Assembly (NCBI RefSeq): GCF_003586445.1
Contig: NZ_CP030028.1
Span: 1,750,501 to 1,814,500 of the forward strand
Direction of reading: 5' to 3'
Source: Bacillus sp. Y1
GTDB lineage: Bacteria; Bacillota; Bacilli; Bacillales; Cytobacillaceae
DNA length: 64,000 bases
Below, piece by piece: positions 17,961 through 25,906 of the stretch (positions are counted from its first letter, which is position 1; each line of letters starts with the position of its first letter). The position numbers were made by a program, and so were the translations under genes. The notes below the pieces were generated by a model. It searched no databases, was not told where the DNA came from, and was given only the letters and a program-made list of their open reading frames with translations.

Positions 17961-18530
17961 GTGAACAATTTTGATTCTATAAATATAGCTGAAGGAGTAA
18001 AAAAAGTAGAAGTAATCAGTAACCCAACTGCTTATCCGCTAATAGGAAAAGGAGCCCAGGGAGCTGTTTTTAAAATTTCTTCAGATAAATGTGTAAAAAT
18101 ATGTGCCAAACCTGAATATGCCCAAAAAGAGGGAGCTGTGTTAAAAATAGCTCAGGAATCACCTATTATTCCAAGACTTTATGAGGTGGGGGAAAACTAT
18201 ATCATTATGGAATATCTGGAGGGTCCCACCTTATTTCAGTATTTACAATCAGGTGGGCTTTTAACAGAAAATATAATCAGTCAAATCCTATTCGTCTTAA
18301 AGGAAATGAAACGATTAAAATTTACCAGACAGGATGCAGACTTGCGACACCTGATTGTAACCAAGGATGGGGAGTTAAAAGTAATAGACCATTATAGCTC
18401 CTATACAAAGAGTCGTACTCGGCCCGAATTGATTTTTAAAGGCTTAAAAAAATTAGGCTTATTACCAATGTTCTTAGAAAAGTTACAAGAAATGGATCAT
18501 GAATCCTATATGGAATGGAAAGATTTATAG
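17961..18530 (+). CDS. YrzF-like small protein kinase homologue (copy 3)
   Basis: A 189-residue third paralogue starting at GTG 17961. It has YPLIGKGAQGAVFKIS, lysine in CVKICAKPE, YIIMEYLEGPTL, catalytic loop RQDADLRHLIVTK with Asp kept, and VIDHYSS. It is the second gene of a two-gene operon with copy 2 and ends 2 bp before a strong terminator. Catalytic residues appear complete apart from the family-typical His for Asn substitution. Confidence 0.78.
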   Translation: MNNFDSINIAEGVKKVEVISNPTAYPLIGKGAQGAVFKISSDKCVKICAKPEYAQKEGAVLKIAQESPIIPRLYEVGENYIIMEYLEGPTLFQYLQSGGLLTENIISQILFVLKEMKRLKFTRQDADLRHLIVTKDGELKVIDHYSSYTKSRTRPELIFKGLKKLGLLPMFLEKLQEMDHESYMEWKDL

Positions 18531-18532
18531 AC

Positions 18533-18569
18533 AAAAAGTAACTCCCTGCAAGAAAGGAGTTACTTTTTT
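18533..18569 (+). terminator. Terminator after kinase copy 3
   Basis: AAAAAGTAACTCC (18533-18545) pairs perfectly with GGAGTTACTTTTT (18556-18568) around a 10-nt loop. The A-rich 5' arm and convergent gene arrangement suggest it works in both directions. Confidence 0.92.
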
Positions 18570-18576
18570 ATTGTTG

Positions 18577-19392
18577 TTATTTCACATTATTATGATATTG
18601 AATAATACTATTTACGATCTCTGGGAGATTATTTTTCTGGGTTAATAAAAACTGGTAAAGAGCATCTTTATCTTCTGTTGGTACGTTCCACTCCGCAGGG
18701 ATAGATTGGATGACCTCATATATAGATTCGTTTGGTAAATTTAGAATTCTATCTATAAACGAAGTAAGTTGATTAGGACTATCAAGAAGAGTGTATGCCC
18801 ATTTATAAAATGGCCAATGGTAATTGTAAACTGGCTTCTCGGATAGTGTTTCTGCAGACCATTGGTAGCGACCGGGAAAAACTCTTCCGTGATCAATCAT
18901 ATGGACATAATAACCGCTATCATCGAGAATCTCAAAAATCACATTCATTGTACCACGGTCAGAGTTGTTTACCCATTGGTCGAATACCGTTATGCCTGCA
19001 AGCATATCGTTGTTCCTAACCTCCGTCTTAGTAGGAGGATTTTCTCTTACATTCTCAAATACAGTGCAGTTTTCAATAAAAACACATCCATAATGGATTC
19101 CTGCAGTGTAGTTGTGTTTAGATGTTTGTAACTGTGGAGTTTGCTTAATAAATTCATCCGGTATATATACAAGCTCAAAAGGGATCACTGGAAGTGAAAG
19201 TAGCTGCGCCAGTTTTCCGATTAGATACTCATTTACTACTTCTTTTACTCTTCCTTTTTTAGTTGCAAACCACTTTACTACATATTTCTTACCATCGCTA
19301 AAACGAATAACATGAGCAGTTCCGCCTCTTAAAGTTTGTACATATTGAACAGGATATTTTAGCTGTTCAGTATTGTCTTTAGCTAGAGTCAT
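18577..19392 (-). CDS. HipA-like kinase-fold protein (copy 1)
   Basis: A 271-residue protein with the small HipA-like kinase pattern: GGTAHVIRFSDGKKYVVKW (ATP lysine), a helical region LPVIPFELVYIPDEF, catalytic loop VFDQWVNNSDRGTMNVIFE (Asp and Asn five apart) and metal site VHMIDHGRVFPG. There is no HipB-like partner next to it, so a toxin-antitoxin role is unlikely. It is the last gene of a minus-strand operon (Nudix, glycosyltransferase, HipA-like copy 2, this gene). Such proteins occur with spore or capsule polysaccharide genes in Bacillus, but the substrate is unknown. Confidence 0.78.
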   Translation of the reverse strand: MTLAKDNTEQLKYPVQYVQTLRGGTAHVIRFSDGKKYVVKWFATKKGRVKEVVNEYLIGKLAQLLSLPVIPFELVYIPDEFIKQTPQLQTSKHNYTAGIHYGCVFIENCTVFENVRENPPTKTEVRNNDMLAGITVFDQWVNNSDRGTMNVIFEILDDSGYYVHMIDHGRVFPGRYQWSAETLSEKPVYNYHWPFYKWAYTLLDSPNQLTSFIDRILNLPNESIYEVIQSIPAEWNVPTEDKDALYQFLLTQKNNLPEIVNSIIQYHNNVK

Positions 19393-19435
19393 ATAAATAG
19401 TCTCCCTTTCTGTATTATATTGTTGTTCCTAAATT

Positions 19436-20290
19436 CTATTTTTTCTTCTTTTTCTTTAACTTTTTTTCTTTTTTCTTATTAATTAAATTGTTCTTATACT
19501 GCTCAATGAAATTGGCAACAAGATCCGGCAATTGATTTTTCTGTTTTACAAGATACTGGAAAAGAGCCTCGCTTTCCTCCTTCGAAACCTGCCACTCTTC
19601 AGGAATGGATCTAATCACTTCAAATATTCGTTCGTTTGGTAGATTAATAATTTTTTCAACAAATGGAGTAAAATCTTCTTCATTTAAAATAGAGAACACC
19701 CAATGGTAGGTTTCTCTGAAAGGAAGACCATCATTAGACTTCGTACGAAGCGTGTTTACAGACCAATTGTATCCGCCTGGAAAGCATTTTCCGTGATCAA
19801 TCAAATGGACGTAGAAGACTTCATTATTCCGCTTTTCTAGTAGTAAATTGCTCATCGTCCGATCAATATTATGGACCCAATGATCGAAAACAACCATTGC
19901 TGCAAGCATTTCGTGATTGATTACATCGGTTTTAGAGGGAAGAGATTTGTTTAGTTCACTGAGTTCTATACTGTTTTCGATAAATAAACAGGCATAATGG
20001 CATCCAGGATTAAATGTGTGTTTTTTAGATTTTAATTTTGGAGTATTGGATATGAAATCTGCTGGAATATACACAAGTTCGAAGGGGACAACAGGAAGGG
20101 ATAGAAGCATCGCTAAATTTCCAGCGACATACTCATTTACTACTTCTTTTGCGCGTTTATTTGAGGTAGCATTCCATTTTACTACATATTTCTTATCGTC
20201 GCTAAAGAGAATAACATGTGCCGTTCCACCATCTAAAGTTTCTAAAAACTTAACTGGAAACTTAGTCTTTTCAAAGTTAGTATTTTTCAT
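19436..20290 (-). CDS. HipA-like kinase-fold protein (copy 2) with lysine-rich tail
   Basis: A paralogue of the gene at 18577, about 284 residues. The start is ATG at 20290, one base after the glycosyltransferase stop, with GGAGAG inside the end of that gene. A longer in-frame extension to 20431 would overlap it heavily. Motifs are GGTAHVILFSDDKKYVVKW, VFDHWVHNIDRTMSNLLLE and VHLIDHGKCFPG, all with catalytic residues kept. It ends in an almost pure lysine tail (last 16 residues), which copy 1 lacks. This could bind membrane or polyanions, or be a product of A-tract drift. It lies between the glycosyltransferase and copy 1 in an operon. Confidence 0.78.
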   Translation of the reverse strand: MKNTNFEKTKFPVKFLETLDGGTAHVILFSDDKKYVVKWNATSNKRAKEVVNEYVAGNLAMLLSLPVVPFELVYIPADFISNTPKLKSKKHTFNPGCHYACLFIENSIELSELNKSLPSKTDVINHEMLAAMVVFDHWVHNIDRTMSNLLLEKRNNEVFYVHLIDHGKCFPGGYNWSVNTLRTKSNDGLPFRETYHWVFSILNEEDFTPFVEKIINLPNERIFEVIRSIPEEWQVSKEESEALFQYLVKQKNQLPDLVANFIEQYKNNLINKKKEKKLKKKKKK

Positions 20291-20291
20291 G

Positions 20292-21383
20292 TTAATGCTC
20301 TCCAAAATTGCTATTTTCAATGATACCATATAGCTTTTGTTGTACCTGGATTTGCTTAAGCAAATCAAATTTTTCATCAATAACCTGTCTAGCACTTCTT
20401 GTATATCTTTTCCACACTCTTGGATGATCAAGAAAATATTTTAATCCTTGTGCTAATTTTAGGTCGCTTTTTTCAGGAACAAGGTATCCTGTTTTCTTAT
20501 GTTCAATTAATTCAGGTATTCCTCCGTGGAAGGTAGAGATGACGGGTAACCCGCTTGCCATTGCTTCTTTTAATGCATTAGGTATTCCTTCTACATCACC
20601 ATCTTCACCAGTTTCACTGGGAAGGCAAAAGAGATGTGCCTCTCTTAACTCCTTAGAAATTTGCTGTGAATCCATTGGCCCTCTAAGAAAAACGCTATCA
20701 GTTAATTCGTTTTCTTCAATAAATAATCTAATTTTTTCTTCATCTTCACCTTTTCCAATAATGTGGAGTGTTGTTCTTGGGTATTCAGGCTGAATTCGTT
20801 GAAAAGCCTTCAATAGTGTCAGAAATCCTTTTTTTTCTACGAGCCTAGCCACAGATAGAATGCGGATTTCGCCTTCCTTTGGGAGGGAACGTTCAAGATA
20901 GGGGTATAAATTTAAATCAAGTCCACCATATAAAACATGAATTTTCCCCTCTGGAAACCCTAGTTTTTTTAATTCATCCGCCAAAAAATGGCAAACAGCA
21001 AAAAAACCTGCTCCTTGTTTTACTAAATTTTGATAACGGAGAACATTTTTGCGAAATCTTTTATAAGTTTGTGTTGAGGAGTCACGTCCTCGAAAATGAA
21101 CGATCAAAGGTAAATTATACTCAACAGCAATTGGTAAAATATCAATAGAATGTTTCCCTTGATGGGCGTGGATGGCTGCAACATTTTGCTCCTTAAAAAA
21201 GGCTCCAAGGTCTTGAATTTCATTCATATTAAAATAATTTTCAAACTGAAAAAGAACATTTTCACTATTTGGGAAAGGACCAATGACGATAGGACGATAT
21301 TGATCCAACATGGTAATTTGATTGTACATAAACCCTTGATTTATTTTAATAGGCTCTCTAATGTAAAAAACAATTGATTTCAC
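20292..21383 (-). CDS. Glycosyltransferase family 4
   Basis: This 363-residue protein has a GT-B fold. The N-terminal half contains HFRGRDSS and IHAHQGKHSIDILP. The C-terminal half has the donor-site pattern ILSVARLVEKKGFLTLLKAF, HIIGKGEDEEKI, LPSETGEDGDVEGIPNALKE and AMASGLPVISTFHGGIPELI, including the EGIPN...E motif of retaining GT4 enzymes. It most resembles colanic-acid/WcaL-type transferases. There is no signal peptide, so it works at the cytoplasmic face. It starts 5 bp after the Nudix stop and is followed 1 bp later by a HipA-like kinase. Donor and acceptor sugars cannot be told. Confidence 0.88.
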   Translation of the reverse strand: MKSIVFYIREPIKINQGFMYNQITMLDQYRPIVIGPFPNSENVLFQFENYFNMNEIQDLGAFFKEQNVAAIHAHQGKHSIDILPIAVEYNLPLIVHFRGRDSSTQTYKRFRKNVLRYQNLVKQGAGFFAVCHFLADELKKLGFPEGKIHVLYGGLDLNLYPYLERSLPKEGEIRILSVARLVEKKGFLTLLKAFQRIQPEYPRTTLHIIGKGEDEEKIRLFIEENELTDSVFLRGPMDSQQISKELREAHLFCLPSETGEDGDVEGIPNALKEAMASGLPVISTFHGGIPELIEHKKTGYLVPEKSDLKLAQGLKYFLDHPRVWKRYTRSARQVIDEKFDLLKQIQVQQKLYGIIENSNFGEH

Positions 21384-21388
21384 TATTT

Positions 21389-21856
21389 TTAACCCTTCCT
21401 TCCTTTAGTAATCATACTCTCAATAAAACTTTGGAAAATAAGTCTGTCTCGCACGCTTAAGTCTCTTGGAAAAGCTGACCATTTAAAGAATTGTGCCTTT
21501 TGGATTTCTTTCTCATCTGGGGCTAAATCCCCGCTTAGTATATCTTCAGTAACGTAAGCTATGGTTATAGGAAAGTATTCATCGCCATTAGGTAGCTTTG
21601 TAAAAAAGCTCTTACCCGAGAAAACGCCTAATAATTCAAGGTTTCCAATATTAATTCCTGTTTCCTCCAATATTTCACGTCTGCAGGCGTCTTCCGCAGA
21701 TTCTCCTAATTCGATAAAACCACCCGGCAATTTCCAAACTTTATCGGATTGAACCATTAGAAAACGCTGGTGTTGATCAATAACCAAAGCAGTAACCCCA
21801 GTTAGGATCAAGGGTCTTGTACCGACAAGTGCTCGAAGATCTTCAATGTATCCCAT
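21389..21856 (-). CDS. Nudix hydrolase
   Basis: A protein of about 155 residues with a complete Nudix box (residues 46-68: GFIELGESAEDACRREILEE followed by TGI), so it should cleave a nucleoside diphosphate linked to some moiety. It begins MGYIEDLRALVGTRPLILTG, a common start of Bacillus Nudix proteins. I chose ATG 21856 because AAGGAGGAGG lies just ahead, which makes the 11-residue extension upstream unlikely. It is the first gene of a four-gene minus-strand operon. Next to a glycosyltransferase it might act on a nucleotide sugar, but this is inference. Confidence 0.9.
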   Translation of the reverse strand: MGYIEDLRALVGTRPLILTGVTALVIDQHQRFLMVQSDKVWKLPGGFIELGESAEDACRREILEETGINIGNLELLGVFSGKSFFTKLPNGDEYFPITIAYVTEDILSGDLAPDEKEIQKAQFFKWSAFPRDLSVRDRLIFQSFIESMITKGRKG

Positions 21857-22070
21857 CTTCCTCCTCCTTTCTTGGGTAATCTTGTCCAATTTATAGACTT
21901 ACTAAATTTCATTCCTCCTATATATTAAATTCAAATTTTCAAAAATTGAAATGGACAAAAACATATTATCTACTTATTTTGTAAAAAAATGTTATTGACC
22001 TAAAGCAATAAAGTATTTTTTTCATACTATAGATTGAGATAATTCAAAAGGAGAGTAAGGTGATAGGTTG

Positions 22071-22667
22071 ATGGATGATTTTAAAAAAATAAGAGTTGAA
22101 AGAATAGAAGTGAATGGTGAAAAAGAGCTTATTATTCATAATCCAACCTCACTAAAGCTAATTGGGGAAGGAAGTCAAGGTGCTGTTTTTCAGCTTAGCG
22201 AAGATCTTTGTGTGAAAATTTATGTGAATCCGAATGCTGCGATAAAAGAAGGGAAGGCACTTGATGCTGCGAAGGACACTAATATTGTTCCTAAGGTTTA
22301 TGAAGTAGGACCAAACTATGTCATTATGGAATATTTAAAAGGACGGAATTTAAAGGATTATTTAAAACAGACAAAAAATATTTCAGAATCATTTACTAAA
22401 CAAATCATTATGATTCGAAAAGAACTAAAGCGGGTTGGATTTACTAGAATCAAGACATCAATCGGTCATTTTATTATTACAGAAGGGGATGTCTTAAAAG
22501 CGATTGATCACTCAGATGGCCTAACAATGAATGACCCATATAATCCTAAGATGTTTCGAGACCTAAAGAAATTGGGATTATTGGACACATTTTTGAAGCA
22601 AGCAAAAGAAATTGACCTTGAATCATATGAAGATTGGGAAAAAAATATCGATTTCAATCTGTTATAA
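22071..22667 (+). CDS. YrzF-like protein (copy 4), probable pseudokinase
   Basis: A fourth paralogue of about 198 residues. Start ATG 22071 fits the MDDF/MNDF/MEDY beginnings of its relatives; TTG 22068 is the alternative. The ATP-site parts are intact (LKLIGEGSQGAVFQLS, CVKIYVNP, YVIMEYLKGRNL, AIDHSDG). The catalytic loop reads TRIKTSIGHFII: the Asp present in copies 1-3 is Lys, and the Arg before His is Gly. It may therefore bind nucleotide without phosphotransfer. It is divergent from the Nudix operon and upstream of the epimerase. Confidence 0.75.
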   Translation: MDDFKKIRVERIEVNGEKELIIHNPTSLKLIGEGSQGAVFQLSEDLCVKIYVNPNAAIKEGKALDAAKDTNIVPKVYEVGPNYVIMEYLKGRNLKDYLKQTKNISESFTKQIIMIRKELKRVGFTRIKTSIGHFIITEGDVLKAIDHSDGLTMNDPYNPKMFRDLKKLGLLDTFLKQAKEIDLESYEDWEKNIDFNLL

Positions 22668-22753
22668 ATTCCACCAAAGAGAGGCTTATTTAATGGTTTC
22701 TTGTTTTCTCATGTAATATATTTGTCCAAGCCTACTAGAAAGGGGGTAAAAAG

Positions 22754-23758
22754 TTGACTAAATCTAAAACTTTTTTAATTACTGGATGTGCAGGCTTTAT
22801 CGGCTTTCATTTGTCAAAACAATTATTATCAAAAAATAATATAGTTATAGGAGTAGATAACTTAAATAGTTATTATGAGGTTAATCTAAAACAAGCTAGA
22901 TTAAAGCTATTAAAGGAATATAAAAACTTCACATTTGAATTATGTTCCATAGAAGACAAAGAAGCTATGGAAAAAATATTCTTGCAAGGTCAAATAGATA
23001 TTGTAATTAATTTGGCTGCACAAGCAGGGGTTCGCTATAGTATAGAAAATCCTTATACCTTTATTGAATCTAATGTTGTTGGGTTTCTAAATATTTTGGA
23101 ATGCTGTCGTAATTATAAAATTGACCACCTTATATATGCTTCGTCAAGTTCTGTTTATGGGGCAAATACTAAAATCCCTTTTTCAACGAAGGATAATGTA
23201 GATTACCCTGTAAGTTTATATGCAGCTAGCAAACGTGCCAATGAATTAATCGCTCAAACCTATAGTCATTTGTACGATATGCCAATAACAGGTTTACGAT
23301 TTTTTACTGTTTATGGACCCTGGGGCAGACCCGATATGTCCTATTATAAATTTACAAATGCAATAATGAATGGAGAAAAAATTCAAGTTTTTAACTTTGG
23401 TCAAATGAAAAGAGATTTTACTTACATTGATGATATTGTGGAAGGAATTGTCCGCTTAATTGATAAAAAACCAGAAAGAATCCAAGTGCCTGCTATTGCA
23501 AGTACAGCACCTCACAAAGTCTATAATATAGGCAATAATCAACCGGAAGAGCTTATGGATTTTATTTCAGTAATTGAAGAGAAAATTGGAAAAAAGGCAA
23601 TAAAAGAATTTCTCCCTATGCAGCCTGGTGATGTTCATGTCACATACGCAGATGTGGAAGATCTAGAAAATGAGATAGGATTTAAACCAAAAACAAATAT
23701 TAATGAAGGAATCGAAAAATTCGTAGATTGGTATAAAGAGTATTATAAAATAGAATAA
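22754..23758 (+). CDS. NAD-dependent epimerase, UDP-glucuronate 4-epimerase type
   Basis: This 334-residue short-chain dehydrogenase of the extended type has a Rossmann motif GCAGFIG (11-17), IDIVINLAAQAGVRYSIENP, serine cluster YASSSSVYG, catalytic Tyr156 and Lys160 (YAASK), and GLRFFTVYGPWGRPDMSYYK, which is typical of UDP-glucuronate/galacturonate epimerases of capsule and exopolysaccharide clusters. The start is TTG 22754, after GAAAGGGGG. It would supply UDP-galacturonate from UDP-glucuronate. It is the last intact gene before a decayed region, on the same strand as kinase copy 4. Confidence 0.9.
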   Translation: MTKSKTFLITGCAGFIGFHLSKQLLSKNNIVIGVDNLNSYYEVNLKQARLKLLKEYKNFTFELCSIEDKEAMEKIFLQGQIDIVINLAAQAGVRYSIENPYTFIESNVVGFLNILECCRNYKIDHLIYASSSSVYGANTKIPFSTKDNVDYPVSLYAASKRANELIAQTYSHLYDMPITGLRFFTVYGPWGRPDMSYYKFTNAIMNGEKIQVFNFGQMKRDFTYIDDIVEGIVRLIDKKPERIQVPAIASTAPHKVYNIGNNQPEELMDFISVIEEKIGKKAIKEFLPMQPGDVHVTYADVEDLENEIGFKPKTNINEGIEKFVDWYKEYYKIE

Positions 23759-23797
23759 GTGAGATATTTTTTGCATATGGAATAAGTCCTGGCTATA

Positions 23798-24007
23798 CAA
23801 GGTAACAGCAAATGGAATTCAATGGTTTACCAAGGACACGTGGAAACGGCGGGGCGCGACCATATCATCATCAGTGACCCGTCTACCGGTAAACGTTACT
23901 TGCTTCTTATGGAAAATATTTACTAGGTTGAATTTGGGGAAGAAATTAATTATTCTTACCCGGAAATCAATCCGGAGGTACAGGCGACTCTGATGATAAC
24001 TGAATAA
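23798..24007 (+). pseudogene. Remnant of a gerQ-like spore coat gene
   Basis: One frame encodes WNSMVYQGHVETAGRDHIII, then SDPSTGKRYLLLMENIY, a TAG stop, and VEFGEEINYSYPEINPE up to TAA. The AGRDHIIISDP-TGKRYLLLM block is the signature C-terminal part of GerQ, the coat protein crosslinked by transglutaminase and needed for cortex lysis by CwlJ. The N-terminal Gly/Gln-rich half is absent, no start or ribosome site is present, and there is an internal stop. The rest of the 546-bp gap (23759-24304) holds only this and a terminator. Confidence 0.8.
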
Positions 24008-24020
24008 GTTTAGAACCTAT

Positions 24021-24049
24021 AAAACCTGCTTTTGAAAAAGCAGGTTTTT
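24021..24049 (+). terminator. Terminator after the gerQ remnant
   Basis: AAACCTGCTTT pairs with AAAGCAGGTTT around a short loop, followed by T residues. It probably served the lost gerQ-like gene. Confidence 0.85.
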
Positions 24050-24304
24050 AGTTCTGACCAATCAAATCGAATCAATTTCGGAAATAGATTATTTGTACTT
24101 AAAATTAATTAATTAGTGCTTGTAACAGAGCCGGAATCCTCCCACCACGTCTCATCTCATCTTATTAATTAAAACACCTCATTAGAAATAGTTAATGGTA
24201 ATTCATTACTTGTTTAAAGGTTATTAAAAACGAAAAAAATGGATAAAATCATTTGTTTAGATTTTTGGATTTTTGAATATTTTGTTTTGCTCAACGAAAT
24301 TAAT

Positions 24305-25906
24305 TCAATTCTTTAAAGATGTTTTATACCTCTTAGGTGTAACGCCAACAACTTTCTTAAATACCTTACTGAAATACCTTCCATCTTGAAACCCTACTTC
24401 AACTGCAACATCTGATATTTGAAGTCCATTATTCATGAGTAGAATTTTTGCATTTTCAATACGAATCTTTTCAATATAGTCAGAAGCATTAAGTCCGAAT
24501 TCTAGTTTGAACTTACGAGAAATATATTCCCTGCTAATATAAAAATGGTCTGCAATTGATTGAAGTAATAAGTTTTCATGATAATGGTTATCTATATATC
24601 TTTTTATATCAAAGATGATATTTTGATTCTTTCTCAGTTTCTCTGCCAACTCTTCTGCAAACATAATACAGTACTTTATTAATTCTTCTTTAAACAAATC
24701 CAAAGATATTCTTCCATCTTTATTTAACGGAAAATAAACATGCCTTTGAATAAAATCAAACTTTTCCTCGAAAAAAATTTCTTTAAAAAGATAGGATTTC
24801 ATCAGGTAAAATTCATGTCTCCAATATTCTAATTGATCTAGTGTTACGGAGTTTAACTCTTTAATTGCTTTAATAAATTCAGTAATAGCTCTTTCAATTT
24901 GTGCATTATCATTACTCTTAATTGCTATTACAATTCCCTCACTAAAATCGGAGAAAAATAGGGTATTGCTTACCTTAGAAATTTTCTCTTCTAATTGGTG
25001 AATTAATTTACTGCTAAGAAGATAATTACTTTGTCTTAATGCGAGTTTTGCTTCCTTATACCCATTTTTCAAACCTTCTGGTAATTCATTGATTGAACTG
25101 ATTCCAAAGTGAAAAGGTGTATGAAGTATTTTTGTAAAGGCATCATTCATTTTCTGGAGTTTTGCTTTGAAATCTTTGAAATTCTTCCAAATAATGATTA
25201 TAATTTCATTTTCTTTATTCAAATGCTTAAAAGCATATCCCTCATTGGTTTGCCCTAGAATCTCATTACAAATATTTAAGAGAGTTGAATCTAGTAAATC
25301 AATTTGCTTTGCGAATTTATGAATAATTTCTTGATGAAGCATATCTGTATATAATATAGCGATTTGAAATTGATCATATTTCTTTAAATTAAATTCTTTG
25401 TCTAGCTCTTCATAAGCACTTTGATTTGAAAGAGGTTGTAGGATTAAATTTGAAAACATTTTGTGAAAATATACAGGCTTTATTTGCAAAATTACTTGGC
25501 TGCTCTGCAGATCTCTTGTACGCTTTTCTTCATCTAACTTCCAGTTATTCAATGCATTTTTAAAAGATTCATTGATTTCGTTACGATCTATTGGCTTTAA
25601 TATGTAGTCAAAGCCGCCGTTTTTTAATGTATGCTGGATATAATGAAAATCATCATGCCCACTAATCACTATAGTTTTGCATTGGTGGTGTTGCTGTTGA
25701 ATCCAAGTTAGAAGCTCCATTCCATTTTTGCCTGGCATGTTCATATCTGTAAATATGAATTCTGGTTTCTCGTTCTGAATAAGTTCAATAGCATTGTTCC
25801 CATCACTAGCTTCCAGGACAGTGTTAATCCCGAATTCACTCCAAGGAATAAGTAAACGAATCGATTCTCTTACATCCACTTCATCATCCACAATTAGTAC
25901 TTTCAT
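24305..25906 (-). CDS. Response regulator with AraC-type output, YesN-like
   Basis: A 533-residue protein. The receiver domain is at the N-terminus (MKVLIVDDEVDVRESIRLLI, phosphoacceptor Asp54 in FIFTDMNMPGKNG, lysine in YILKPIDR). A long middle region follows. The C-terminal 100 residues hold two helix-turn-helix motifs (LLLQSIADHFYISREYISRK and ISDVAVEVGFQDGRYFSKVF). It overlaps the 3' end of the sensor kinase by 23 bp. Regulators of this type activate sugar ABC transporter genes, and the divergent binding protein at 28002 is the obvious target. Confidence 0.93.
   Translation of the reverse strand: MKVLIVDDEVDVRESIRLLIPWSEFGINTVLEASDGNNAIELIQNEKPEFIFTDMNMPGKNGMELLTWIQQQHHQCKTIVISGHDDFHYIQHTLKNGGFDYILKPIDRNEINESFKNALNNWKLDEEKRTRDLQSSQVILQIKPVYFHKMFSNLILQPLSNQSAYEELDKEFNLKKYDQFQIAILYTDMLHQEIIHKFAKQIDLLDSTLLNICNEILGQTNEGYAFKHLNKENEIIIIIWKNFKDFKAKLQKMNDAFTKILHTPFHFGISSINELPEGLKNGYKEAKLALRQSNYLLSSKLIHQLEEKISKVSNTLFFSDFSEGIVIAIKSNDNAQIERAITEFIKAIKELNSVTLDQLEYWRHEFYLMKSYLFKEIFFEEKFDFIQRHVYFPLNKDGRISLDLFKEELIKYCIMFAEELAEKLRKNQNIIFDIKRYIDNHYHENLLLQSIADHFYISREYISRKFKLEFGLNASDYIEKIRIENAKILLMNNGLQISDVAVEVGFQDGRYFSKVFKKVVGVTPKRYKTSLKN

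Noticed and set aside
18577..20290. HipBA toxin-antitoxin system
   Set aside because: No small HipB-like helix-turn-helix gene is adjacent, and the proteins are shorter than HipA and lie in a glycosyltransferase operon.
16409..24007. Integrated element using tRNA-Sec as attachment site
   Set aside because: I found no integrase and no repeat of the tRNA 3' end within the window. The tRNA border position alone is not enough.
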